A stretch of 64,000 bases of DNA. Origin: Hsuehochloa calcarea (taxonomy: Eukaryota > Streptophyta > Magnoliopsida > Poales > Poaceae). The position numbers were made by a program, and so were the translations under genes. Shown here one piece after another: positions 45,534-57,706 of this stretch. How positions within the stretch are numbered: the stretch's first letter is position 1; every line of letters starts with the position of its first letter. Below the pieces are notes generated by a model. It was not told the DNA's origin and ran no database searches. It was given only the letters and a program-made list of their open reading frames with translations. The stretch spans positions 27,476,473-27,540,472 of the forward strand of contig CM070611.1 of NCBI GenBank assembly GCA_036346395.1, read 5' to 3'.

Positions 45534-46926
45534 CTTGATGTAATACCCCGGAATTGAATCGAGTAATTAGAAAATAGCCGGGAGGAGAAAAGACAATTAA
45601 ATGAGTAGAAATTCCTGAAAAGAGAAGGGGTTTTTCATAAATCCTCGAGAACCTGAGCCTGGGCTGTAGCCCAGGAGGGGCCCATGTGGTGGCCGACCAA
45701 AAAGGGGGGGGGGGTTCCCACCCCCCAAACCCTAAACTCCCCACTCTCCCTCCTCCGCCCCACTTTGAGCCGCCGCCTCTCCCCACCTCTCCCTGCTGTG
45801 CGCCGCCTCGTCAGAGTTGGGTACATTACGTTCATTTTCTGATCTGATCACCTCTTAGAAAGTTGTAGATCTCGGTTTTATATTTCTTTTGGCACCGAGA
45901 TCGCTTGATTTAGAGTCATAGTGTAGGAGTTATGACCGTTTTTCTACGACTGTTCAGGAAAGCTGACGAGATTTGGCAGTCTGCATGTCTAGCCAATTTG
46001 TATTTTTTTGAGGCCGACTCTGAACGGTCACCCAACAGGAAAGTTGTAGCCATTCCAGGAAGCTTTCAGTATTGATAAAGAACATATTTTTTAGAGTTGG
46101 CAATCAAAAGTTATGAATTTTTTACCGTCGCTGTTTTGCTAACTGTCAGATTGCAGAGACAGAAAACGTAGAAAAACTTTACCTGAATATAAGAATTAGT
46201 AGGAGGCCGAATCAGGAGACTTGTCCAACTAGACTATTGTAGCTGGTTTTGGTATGATGCCAGAGAGTCCAAGATCACCCCATTCCGAGTTGTTTAGCAA
46301 AAGTTATGGTGGTTTTAGTACTCTATCCAGAAAACCCGACGTGAAGTTGATATTTTTTTATTGGCCTGGTAGGGATATTACTTCACCGATTCAGCAAAGC
46401 TCACCAACTAGACTTAGTTGGAGAATTTAATTATATTTCTAGAAAGTCTAAGAACATCTTATTTGGACTCCTGTACTAATAGATATGGATTTTTGAATTT
46501 GACTATCCACCGAGGGGACAGATCGACGTTTAGGAGTTTGGGGTCGGGATCGAGTTAGGAGTTTTGCAAGTCCATGGTTGTTGTTATATAGGTTGTTTTG
46601 ATCCGTTGCTGTGTCTTAGCATGTGTTATAACTGTTATTCAGGTGGTGGACCGGTGCAGGGAGCCGCTCATTCTGTACATCCCTCGTTCTCTCGTGGTTA
46701 AGGCAAGTACAGTAGTGGTAAATTATGTGTGATCATTTGTTCATATTTACTATGTTATGAGTATATTATGTTAATCATGGATGCTCGAATGTTATGGACA
46801 TTAATGCCCGTAAATGCTAGAAGTATGCGTAAGTTTCATGTATGCATGATAATTTAAAGAATTGACCATGTGCATCATGATATCATATTGGAGGCATGCT
46901 CACGTGGTGACTAAGCATTAATTGAG

Positions 46927-47053
46927 GTCCCCGTCATGAATATGATGGGCTTTTGGGTCCTCATACTTGTGGAGTATGGGCTAAGATCCCTGTGCTAGAA
47001 GGCACAGGCATGGGTGTGCATCGACGGATGCACACTCCGCAATACCGGTATAT
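46927..47053 (+). other. D hairpin train, left copy
   Basis: Consecutive stems: CCCGTCAT with ATGATGGG, CTCATACT with AGTATGGG, CCTGTGC with GCACAGG, GTGTGCATC with GATGCACAC, and the self-complementary ATACCGGTAT. The right LTR has the same train at 60207-60333. Confidence 0.85.
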
Positions 47054-47387
47054 GCAAAAGAGAAAAAAAGTGGATTTGAACAGTTTGCATCGCATAAGCA
47101 TGAGACATATTTCTTATTGGGTTACGTGGATGGATGTTGTTAATTACAGTTGTGTTTGCTATTGTCTTGCTATTTGTACTTTGCTGAGTCTTGGACTCAC
47201 TCTTGCTGATGTTGTGTTTTTAGGTATCTCGTTTGCGGACGGCATGCATGGGAGGGAGTAGGGTTGTTTTGGTTGCACTCACTACCACATATTCTTGAAA
47301 AGATAATTATCATTTAGACCGTACCTTTATAACAAGCAAACTGCTTAAGGATTAACTTTGGCTATACTTGAATGCATTGGCTTATTT

Positions 47388-48083
47388 TGTAATACCCCGG
47401 CCTGCTCGTAGTGTGGCCCATGTGGCCCATGAGGAGTTGTGTGGTGGGATTAGTCCCACATTGCTTGTCTCAAGTGAGTTGTAGTAGTATATAATGCTGT
47501 TGATCCAAACGTAGCACCTCCGGTTAACCCTTTTACACGGCGAGGACGAAAGTGTAAGTGGGGTGCTATGTGTGGCGGGTCCGCCCACGGTGGGTGGGCA
47601 TTGAGCCGATTTTGGGTCGTGGTGTTACGATGGTATCGAGCATCAACCTTATTGAACAGGCGCGTGCGGGATGAGGGGCGGGCATATGGCGCATGGCGCA
47701 TGTGGGCCCGGAGTGGACACATGGCATGGCATATGTGCCGACCGGATGCACTGGACATGTACCGAGGGGTGGTTCGACATTTGCCGCAGATGCGGTATCT
47801 TTGTCGGCGAGGGCGCCACCCTGAGGGGGTGAATGTAATACCCCGGCCTGCTCGTAGTGTGGCCCATGTGGCCCATGAGGAGTTGTGTGGTGGGATTAGT
47901 CCCACATTGCTTATCTCAAGTGAGTTGTAGTAGTATATAATGCCTGTTGGATCCAAACGTAGCACCTCCGGGTTAACCCTTTTACACGAAGCGAGGATGA
48001 AAGTGTAAGTGGGGTGCTATGTGTGGGCGGGTCCGCCCCACGGTGGGCTGGGCATTGAGCCGATTTTGGGTCAGGGTGTTACA
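47388..48083 (+). mobile_element. T: terminal-repeat retrotransposon in miniature (TRIM)
   Basis: Two direct repeats, 47388-47630 and 47834-48083 (about 245 bp), both starting TGTAATACCCCGGCCTG and ending GTGTTAC(G)A, flank a 203-bp interior. TGGTATCGAGC right after the first repeat is a one-base-short primer site; CCCTGAGGGGGTGAA before the second is a polypurine tract. TATTT is duplicated at 47383-47387 and 48084-48088. The right D LTR shows the empty site near 60660-60672. No coding capacity; the open frames across it are spurious. Confidence 0.93.
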
Positions 48084-48335
48084 TATTTGTAATAATGAGA
48101 GTGGTAAATTTTAATTATGCTTGTTTATGTTTAGCTGAGTAGATTATTTATGAATGCTTCGATGAACTTTGGATATTGAAATAGTGATAATTTTATAAGC
48201 ATCTATTGGAATCTCCGGTAAACTTGGTTATACAAAGGAGGTTCTCGCTAATTTTTTGTAGTGTCTTGGATTTGTATTTGTGATATTGTTATTTTAGTAG
48301 CATTCGAGGCTCATGTTGGGCTGGGGTGTTACAGT

Positions 48336-48347
48336 TGGTATCAGAGC
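48336..48347 (+). other. D primer binding site
   Basis: TGGTATCAGAGC, two bases after the LTR end. Confidence 0.93.
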
Positions 48348-49174
48348 GGGCTTCAGGTCCGTGGTAGCTAGAAAAGAAAAAGAAAATTAAATTGACACCT
48401 TGTACAAGAGGATGGGAATGGGCAAAGCATTGCATTTACGTTTCCGATATATCGTATTGATCGTTACTGATATTAATTGAGTATGATTGCTTATTACTTG
48501 GTTATATGATTATTATGTGTGGGGTTAATCGATGTCGAGAGGTAGAGTGTGGTTGTGGCCATTGGTATGGCTAGGTTGTACCGCCAGTTAGGGTATGGGG
48601 ATAGTGGAGTGATTACCTTGGTAAAACTACTTCCAGGTGTCGAGCATGAATTTCTTTGGGAAGATTATTGACTCCCTTGGGATGTACTAGGATTTTCTGA
48701 CCAACTGCTGGTGGTTATTTAATCTCCTTGGGTTAATGGTTTCAATACAGTTGGATATTTTCCTTGGTTTTATTGGTTCCTTAAAGAAATTATTTGTTCT
48801 TTGGACCAACGAGAGTTGGACTGCTTGTTAACATTTTTGATTCGCAAGGTTGACCTTTTATGGTGAAGGTTTGCTTTTTCTGTTGGGAAAACATGATTCA
48901 TTTTTTTTCGCTTAGTACCTCGGATAATGTGAACTATCTCGGTGAGTTCTTTAGCATGCGAAAACTTTGGTCAATTCTTGTCCAGTTGTGGCTGATGAAT
49001 TTCTCTTGGGTTATTAGTTCATTGCGGTCGATGTATGGCTTTGGTTGGAGAGAAGTTGATGTGGTTCAGTCGGCTTAACTTGTCTCTTACAGCAATAATC
49101 ATCTTCCCAAGTGTTGAGTTATTCTTGCGACTGGTGAACTTGGTTAATTGTCAGGCTTCAACTTTGTATTGGGG
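48348..49174 (+). other. D interior, left part
   Basis: Noncoding, TG-rich, no retrotransposon protein motif in any frame. The stretch around 48980-49020 (TTTCTCTTGGGTT) resembles 52412-52430 inside E. Confidence 0.75.
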
Positions 49175-49179
49175 TTTTT

Positions 49180-51605
49180 TGTAATACCCCGAAGGTGAAT
49201 CGGCTTATTAAAAGAAGTTTCGGAAGAGGGAGCTAATCGAAAAAACAGAATTATCTTTTCACCGGGGGGGTTTTCTGTGATTTCACGGCAACCTGGGCCT
49301 GGGCCACGGCCCAGGAGGGGCCCATGTGGTGGCTGGCCATAAGAGGGGGGTTCCCACCCCCCAAACCCTAAACTCCACATTTCTCTCCCCCTCCCCCCCT
49401 TTGGAGCCGCCGCCCCCCTTCCCCCTTGCTGTACACCGCCTTGTACGTCGATTTTGGGTAAGATGCGTTCGTTTTCTGTCTTGTCCATCTCTTAGAACGT
49501 TGTAGGTATTGTTCTTAGCTTTCCATAGCCACCAAGATCACGTGATTCCGCCTTACGGTTTAGGAGATATGATTTTTTTAGTGCGCGCTGTTCTGTCTGT
49601 CTGACGAGAAAGATCTGTCGGCTTGATCCTAGGTTTTGATTTAGTTAGAGGCCTTTCCAGAACCTCCACCCTAATAAGTTATTGTAGCCTTTTAAATTAT
49701 ATTTCAAATCTGGTAAAGATCATCGCCATTGGATCTGTATAATGAAAGTTATGATATTTTCTTTACCACTGTTTTGAATTTTGGGCAGATAATTGTTAGT
49801 ATTTTCATCTATTGTTTAGACTACTGTAGAGGCCGAATCTGGGGTTTTGCCCTTCTAGAGTTTTATTCCTGGGAACGTTAGCTTTCTTTTGGCACTGAGA
49901 TCAGGAAAATCCGATCTGTAGTTTATGAGATATGAAGTTTTTGTTACGAACTGTCCGGTCTGTCTGAAAACTGAGGTCAGTAGGTTTGTCCCTCGGTTTT
50001 GTTCAAATTAGGTGCCGAATCAGAACCTTCCCCCAACTAAGTTATTTTAGCCCTTAAAATTATCTTTCCAAGCTGATAAGAATCATTCTCATTGGATCAA
50101 TAGGTTAAAAGTTACGCCATTTTCTTTATCTCTGATCTGTATTCTGGACAGACGTAGATGGGTTGTGTTTAGCTGTTAATTAGCCCTCTGTTTTGGCCGA
50201 ATCAGGGGATTCCGCCAACTAATGTTTTGTAGCCTGATCTGTTAAGATTCAGTGAGCACTGGTTTCAGGTCTTTTGGAGTTACAGATAATTAATTGTGAT
50301 TTTTCTAATATCGCTGCCAGTTTAGCGGTAAACGGGCTGTTGGGTAAACTTGGTAAAATTGATCCCGTTGTTTGGGTGGGAGACATAGAGGGGATGGAAG
50401 GGCTCTTGTAGCAATGTCATACCTTGTTATTCTTATTTCGATTATACATTTGTGTAGGCGGTGAGGCGGTGAGTGGAGGGGCATCTTCGTGTCCTCCTAT
50501 TACGTCACATCGCGGAAGGCAAGTACCCTATGCTGTTTGGTGATATTTCCAATTGTTTGCTTGATGTTGGGATAAATTGTGAATACCTTTTTCTATCCAT
50601 CCTGATGTTTATTTCATTTCAAGAAGATGATTCTTGTGATTAAAGAATTAGCATTCATTTCAGTTGTTGCATTCCATTACATGCAACTAACTTGTGTGGC
50701 ATCCTTGATATATTATGTTGTGTGGGAATGCATACACATACTTGTTTACACATGTTGTTGAATGCCATGTGTCTTTTCCACTAATGTGTGTTATTCATTC
50801 ATACCATGAGAAATCATCATATTCATTCATAAAATTCATTATGACCACGGAGTGGATTCTTTTAGTAAGTCCCATCAATTCCAAAGATGGGCATTTGAAA
50901 GACCCATCAATTCCAAAGATGGGCATTTGAAAACCCACCATTCCAATGTGGGTAGTGTTGACCATCATTCCAATGTGGCAACTTGGACACCCGTGTGAAA
51001 CGTTCTTCATACGGTGATTGGGTCCCGTGCTTTGTGAAGTACGGGCTTAAGTGAACACCGACGGTGTATCACTCGCTATACCCCAGATAAGTCGTGATTA
51101 GTCCATTCCTTCAATGCATTCTTTCATTCCATCCATTCATGTATTCATTCCATTCAATCATATATGTGTTCCAAGATTTGTTCGTAATTCAACTGGATTG
51201 TGTTGTCTACTCTATGTTTGATTATTCTTGTATGTACTTGCTGAGTCTTCGACTCACCCTTGCTTTGTATGTTTTAATTAGGTAATTGAGGAGAAGACAA
51301 GGTGATTTGGTGGGGTAGTTCGGCACACTGCACTTCACTTTTATCCAATCGAATAATTATTATTACCTTTCACCAAGCCAACTTGTTAAATAAATTTCAG
51401 TTTGTAATAATCCAACTTTGGTATTGCTTGACTGCTCGTGGTATTATATCTGTTTATCCATTATTTTCCATGAATCGGTGATCGCTTATTGTCATTCTTT
51501 AGAAATTATTATTGATTGAATCAGATAATCCAAATTTTAATGCTATTCTTAGTAGTTTGATAGTTTTGCGTGACATCTTGGCTTCCGAATAGCCAGGGTG
51601 TTACA
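49180..51605 (+). repeat. E 5' LTR
   Basis: TGTAATACCCCGAAGG to CAGGGTGTTACA. Five degenerate modules begin near 49499, 49679, 49859, 50041 and 50224. AAGGCAAGT at 50516, hairpin train 50840-51085, GAGTC-TTC-GACTC at 51243-51255, TTAGGTA at 51278. No coding sequence. Confidence 0.92.
50840..51085 (+). other. E hairpin train, left copy
   Basis: Stems include CCAC with GTGG, CCCATC with GATGGG (twice), ACCCAC with GTGGGT, CCCGTGCTT with AAGTACGGG (one G-U pair) and ACACC with GGTGT. The right LTR (56940-57178) has the same train, in places better paired: ACCGTATG with CATACGGT and CCGTACTT with AAGTACGG. Confidence 0.85.
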
Positions 51606-51607
51606 GT

Positions 51608-51619
51608 TGGTATCAAAGC
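51608..51619 (+). other. E primer binding site
   Basis: TGGTATCAAAGC, one base (G to A) from the canonical site. Confidence 0.9.
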
Positions 51620-54600
51620 GGGCTTTAGGTCCGTGGTTCATTCAAACATATTAAATTGACACATCGTGCACATTAGGAGGGTTGGGTAAACTGTTGCTTC
51701 CGCATTTCAATTGTGGTGACTCGAGTATTGAGTCGTTGTTAAATTGTGTTGTGTTATGATGTGTTAATCCATGATATGATGTGATAACCTCTATCTATGA
51801 AATTATTCTATGATCGTCATGAGATGATCCGATATAAATATATATATTCATAATTGATTGCATTAGTTATGCGTTTCGCTAGCGGCGTTGATCGCTTGAG
51901 TTCGTGGTTGATGTCCCGGTTTTGCCAGGCTACACCATTGCTTGTAGTATGATATTAGAGAACTTCTTACCTCTGCTCCATAAGCTCAGATTGAGCATGA
52001 GCTCATTGATGAACTTGTTGCCTTTCTCGAACTGATATCTGGTTTCCTGGTTGTGGTTCCTGGCAGTTCGTGAATTCTTTTGAAATTGGGGTTTTAATGA
52101 AGAAGGCAAGCTCCAGTAGTTCTCTGATTCGTTCTTTGAAACAAATATTGCCCTTTCGACTATTGTGATATTTCTGCTCCACGTGAGCATAGTTCAAATG
52201 CAAGATTCCTCTTTTCACAAAAGACTTGTTTTACCCCTGTTGGGGAAATTTAACTCATTCGCTCGTTTGGAATCTCGGTATTGGAAGACTTCTTTTGCAA
52301 GTTCTTTATCAAGTGTGTATTGATCTTGCATATTTCTCTTGGGCTGCTTTAGTAAGTCATTCTCTTCCTTGATTTTTGAATTTGACAAATTCTTGTCCGG
52401 TGGCGATTGATGAATTTCTCTTGGGTTCATGATTTTGGTAGACGAGTTTAAATAGGCCTTTAATGGTACTCCGAAAATATTATTATTTTTCGATTGTCGA
52501 ATTATTTTTACTACGAATGATCTTTGTAAATTGGCAACATTGATATTTTCATGGTTGTTCTTTCTTTCTGATTGGAAAAGAGCGACTCATTTACTCGTTT
52601 GATGGTTTCCCTAATGAGAATTCTTGTTACAAGATCGTTAACACGAGAAAGCATTGGCTTAATGTATTCCTTTTGGAACCCTCTGCTTGTTGAAATTTGA
52701 TGCATCTCTTTTCTGAAGAAAAGCGTTAAAACCCTTTTGGAGTGCTTGGTTATGCTTAAGTCGGGGGTTGCACCCAAACAAAGATTGTGGGCTACGGGTT
52801 TCTATTAGACCCTATTTGTTTTTCAAAATAGTTTCTTGCCTTTCTGGCTGCGGAGCTCTCATTGTTGTTTGTGAACGTTATTCTTGACAAGATCGTTCTC
52901 TTTATGTTAGCCCTATCTCTCTTGTTGATAAGGGCAGCTCGGTTATCCGTTTGACAGTTCGGAGAATGAAAATTTCCTTTCACAAAGTTCATTGAAGAAA
53001 ATTTCGACTATGTTCATTTCTTTGGAATATTTGGAGTGTTGGAGTTTAGAACCTCCCTCTGAAAAGAAAAGTGTCGAAACCCCCATCTCTCTAGAGTTTT
53101 GTAGTGCTGGGTGTGACGTTTGTTCAACTTTGTGGTTTTCGTACCAGAATTCTTTTCTAGAATAAATTGTTATTACAATTCCATTTGATGCTGAAAATTT
53201 TTATGACCCGATTTGTCATGTTCCTTTAGAAGGTTTATTGACACGATCAAGAATGTGAGAGTAAGGTTGATTCTTTTATAGAGAAAGAAGTTTGACCACC
53301 TTTCTTGATGTTTCCAAAATGATTCAATTTCAAGTTTTGTGTTCATGACCTATTGGAGGTCCCAGTTAATTATGATAAACGAAGTTTGCCACGTAAAACG
53401 ATTTGTTGCAGAGTTATAATGGTTCTTCAGTGATGCGAGCGTTTTGATCTTGAATGCTCGTTGTTCTTATCTGTAAAGATCCGACCTTCTCTTCTTGTGA
53501 GGCTCATGTTTTCAATTGTGGACTCCACCTATGTTCAATGAGTTCATTGCCTAAATTTTCTGCCCTTTTCACTAAAAAGATTTCGAGTTTCAATCTTAAT
53601 GTCGTTTTCTTATCGGTTGTTATTTGCTATTATCTTCTGAGGAATGTGTTCCCTCAACTGTGAACTCAATTTCCGTTTTCTAAAGTCACCTTTTATCAGA
53701 ATATTTCTTATGGTTTCTTGCTCGCCGTGATGAACAACGTTTTTACGTGTGACGAGCTTGTCCTTATTCGCCTCTTTCTTTTGAGAAAGACCCAAAGTTT
53801 TGTTGCGGGGTTTACAAAGCGTTTAATGGCAATCGCTTGGTGGTGGTTAAGTTTTGGTAGTGGTGATATTTTGCTACCAAGTTATTGGAGGAGTAGAAGA
53901 ATGTGAAATTGATTTGATCAGATCTCTTGAGAAAAAAAAAATATATTGATTCACATGGAATGTTTGGCTTCGAAGTAAGTCTGAAAAGTGTTATGGCTGA
54001 TTAACACCTGGTATAGTGAAATTCCATAACTTCAATTCAGGATTGAAAGGTTGGTGATTATCGGAGGTATGGAAACCTTGATTGAATTTATAGAGTAACG
54101 CAATTGGATAGCATTGCGAGATGGTGTGGGTGATTTCTGATGATGTCAATGAGTGAGTATGTTAGAATTGTGGGAATGTTAGAGATTTAATTCGATGATT
54201 TAACTATCAGTTAAGGGCAATCCGTTGTAGAGGTTTTGGAAGTTAAATCTGGCTTTGCATTTGTTTATGCTAGATCTTTGTTCACCCACCGATTGTGTGT
54301 AGAGAGTGGAGTAAATGGGTTTCAGAGCATGTTTATGCTAGAACCCTTTTGAAGTAGTACATTAGCATGTGTACTGACGATTCTGAGTTGTTCTTGAAAA
54401 TTTAAGGTAATATGATTGTGTGGTATCTATCCTGTGGCGCTATGGGTGCCTTTAATCAAATTAATGTTGAATAGTAGAACGAGATGCCTAGAGTATTCGA
54501 ATAATTCAATGGAGTCTCTCCACAATGGTGTGGTTGATGTGTTTTAGTTTGAGTATAATTTGAGCATGTTCAATTAAAAGGTTTAAGCTCATGTGGTATG

Positions 54601-55267
54601 CGATGAATTCGAATTCCAATATTGGAGAGAAGTTTTACTCCTCGAAGAGAGAAGCGGAAGAAAGGATGTTTTCTTGGAAAATGATGCGTTTCCTTGCTTC
54701 TCGTTTGGGTTTTGTGCTGTTGATAAGTGTTTTCTGCACTTTGAGTTGGGGCCGTGTTGGCATAACTGAATCTTTCCAGTTCAGTCGGAGTAAAAGAAAT
54801 ATTTGATTTGAGTATTCAAGCAAATTTCACTTTTGGTTTCCGTGGTGTTCTTTCGCAAACTGATTCATTGGAAGTGGAATTGCTTTACTGATTAATTGTC
54901 ACATTTGGGATTTAACCTTTTTGGTGAAGAGTTAAGATTGCGTGGTTGCGATGAGAACTCTCTATTTTTCAGTTGGATTCTCTTCATTTCCGGCAGTAGA
55001 AGAAATTAGGAAGCTGGCTTATGATTTGACCGTCATGGGTACATACGCGAAGTACGCAACGTAAGGTGCGTGCTGGTGCTGAGTGAGTAGCAGGACCATT
55101 CAAAGTTTGAGATTAAGTTAAACACGTTGACCATCGAGTAAGGTCTTGCATGCGCGAGCAGTATCCAGACCCGTTTGTTTCTGGTACAGGTTAAATTCGT
55201 TGATTTCAACTTCTTGGAAATTCGTTCTGGTATTAGTTGCCGGTTAGAATTCGAGGCCGAATTCCGT
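51620..55267 (+). other. E interior, noncoding
   Basis: 3.65 kb, TTG- and GAAA-rich. The longest frames (near 52000-52200, 52500-52780 and 54590-54810) show no known domain and are not kept in D. Repeated TTGGAA and TTTCTCTT words give it an internally repetitive look. The end (about 55240-55267) shares a GGCCGAATTC-like block with D at about 58788-58806. Confidence 0.8.
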
Positions 55268-55281
55268 TAAGGGGGGTAGAA
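55268..55281 (+). promoter_or_regulatory. E polypurine tract
   Basis: TAAGGGGGGTAGAA directly before the LTR at 55282. Confidence 0.93.
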
Positions 55282-57701
55282 TGTAATACCCCGAAGGTGA
55301 ATCGGCTTATTAAAAGAAGTTTCGGAAGAGGGAGCTAATCGAAAAAAACAGAATTATCTTTTCACCGGGGGGGTTTTCTGTGATTTCACGGCAACCTGGG
55401 CCTGGGCCACGGCCCAGGAGGGGCCCATGTGGTGGCTGGCCATAAGAGGGGGGTTCCCACCCCCCAAACCCTAAACTCCACATTTCTCTCCCCCTCCCCC
55501 CCTTTGGAGCCGCCGCCCCCCTTCCCCCATGCTGTACACCGCCTTGTACGTCGATTTTGGGTAAGATTCGTTCGTTTTCTGTCTTGTCCATCTCTTAGAA
55601 CGTTGTAGGTATTGTTCTTAGCTTTCCATAGCCACCGAGATCACGTGATTCCACCTTACGGTTTAGGAGATATGATTTTTTTAGTGCGCGCTGTTCTGTC
55701 TGTCTGACGAGAAAGATCTGTCGGCTTGATCCTAGGTTTTGATTTAGTTAGAGGCATTTCCAGAACCTCCACCCAAATAAGTTATTGTAGCCATTTAAAT
55801 TATCTTTCAAATCTGGTAAAGATCATCTCCATTGGATCTGTATAATGAAAGTTATGATATTTTCTTTACCACTATTTTGAATTTTGGGCAGATAATTGTT
55901 AGTATTTTCATCTATTGTTTAGACTACTGTAGAGGCCGAATCTGGGGTTTTGCCCTTCTAGAGTTTTATTCCTGGGAACGTTAGCTTTCTTTTGGCACTG
56001 AGATCAGGAAAATCCGATCTGTAGTTTATGCGATATGAAGTTTTGATTACGAACTGTTCGGTCTGTCTGAAAACTGAGGTCAGTAGGTTTGTCCCTCGGT
56101 TTTGTTCAAATTAGGGGCCGAATCAGAACCTTCACCCAACTAAGTTATTTTATCCCTTAAAATTATCTTTCCAAGATGATAATAATCATTCCCATTGGAT
56201 CAATAGGTTAAAAGTTACGCCATTTTCTTTATCTCGATCAGATTCGGATGACGAGATGAGTTGTGTTTAGCTGGTAATTAGCCCTCTGTTTTTGCCGAAT
56301 CAGGGGATTCCGCCAACTAATGTTTTGTAGCCTGATCTGTTAAGATTCAGTGAGCACTGGTTTCAGGTCTTTTGGAGTTACAGATAATTAATTGTAATTT
56401 TTCTAATATCGCTGCCAGTTTAGCGGTAAACGGGCTGTTGGGTAAACTTGGTAAAATTGATCCCGTTGTTTGGGTGGGAGAGATAGAGGGGATGGAAGTG
56501 CTCTTGTAGCAATGTCATACCTTGTTATTCTTATTTCGATTATACATTTGTGTAGGCGGTGAGGCGGTGAGTGGAGGGGCATCTTCGTGTCCTCCTATTA
56601 CGTCACATCGCGGAAGGCAAGTACCCTATGCTGTTTGGTGATATTTCCAATTGTTTGCTTGATGTTGGGATAAATTGTGAATGCCTTTTTCTATCCATCC
56701 TAATGTTTATTTCATTTCAAGAAGATGATTCTTGTGATTAAAGAATTAGCATTCATTTCAGTTGTTGCATTCCATTACATGCAACTAACTTGTGTGGCAT
56801 CCTTGATATATTATGTTGTGTGGGAATGCATACTCATACTTGTTTACACATGTTGTTGAATGCTATGTGTCTTTTCCACTAATGTGTGTTATTCATTCAT
56901 ACCATGAGAAATCATCATATTCATTCATAAAATTCATTATGACCACGGAGTGGATTCTTTTAGTAAGTCCCATCAATTCCAATGGGCATTTGAAAGACCC
57001 ATCAATTCCAAAGATGGGCATTTGAAAACCCACCATTCCAATGTGGGTAGTGTTGACCACCATTCCAATGTGGCAACTTGGACACCGTATGAAACGTTCT
57101 TCATACGGTGATTGGGTCCCCGTACTTTGTGAAGTACGGGTTTAAGTGAACACCGACGGTGTATCACTCGCTATACCCAGATAAGCCGTGATTAGTCCAT
57201 TCCTTCAATGCATTCTTTCATTACATCCATTCATGTATTCATTCCATTCAATCATATATGTGTTCCAAGATTTGTTCGTAATTCAACTGGATTGTGTTGT
57301 CCACTCTATGTTTGATTATTCTTGTATGTACTTGCTGAGTCTTCGACTCACCCTTGCTCTGTATGTTTTAATTAGGTAATTGAGGAGAAGACAAGGTGAT
57401 TTGGTGGGGTAGTTCGGCATGCTTGCACTTCACTTTTATCCAATCGAATAATTATTATTACCTTTCATCAAGCCAACTTGTTAAATAAATTTCAGTTTGT
57501 AATAATCCAACTTTGGTATTGCTTGACTGTTCGTGGTATTATATCTGTTTATCCATTATTTTCCATGAATCTGGTGATCGTTTATTGTCATTCTTTAGAA
57601 ATTATTGTTGATTGAATCTGTATAATCCAGCTTTAATGCTATTCTTAGTAGTTTGATAGTTTTGCGTGACATCTTGGCTTCCGAATAGCCAGGGTGTTAC
57701 A
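55282..57701 (+). repeat. E 3' LTR
   Basis: Near-identical to 49180-51605. A local cluster of differences at 56235-56270 involves CTG/CAG words. Hairpin train 56940-57178. Confidence 0.93.
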
Positions 57702-57706
57702 TTTTT

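Larger units (their letters stand above)
45539..48333 (+). repeat. D 5' LTR, containing T
   Basis: Starts TGTAATACCCCGGAATTG, ends GGGGTGTTACA. Modules about 180 bp apart begin near 45862, 46043, 46236 and 46411. AAGGCAAGT is at 46700, the hairpin train at 46927-47053, GAGTC-TTG-GACTC at 47186-47198 and TTTTTAGGTA near 47218-47226. Noncoding. Confidence 0.9.
49180..57701 (+). mobile_element. E: non-autonomous LTR retrotransposon inside D
   Basis: LTRs 49180-51605 (2426 bp) and 55282-57701 (2420 bp) with few differences, interior 51606-55281, TTTTT at 49175-49179 and 57702-57706. The 3.7-kb interior has a primer site and polypurine tract but no gag or pol motif on either strand. Total 8522 bp. 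Parts of the interior match D (for example 54690-54850 against 58190-58350), so D and E are members of one non-autonomous lineage. Confidence 0.92.

Noticed and set aside
47450..47965. A 171-codon minus-strand frame across T.
   Set aside because: It spans both TRIM repeats and the interior, repeats itself with the repeats, and matches nothing; TRIMs have no coding capacity.
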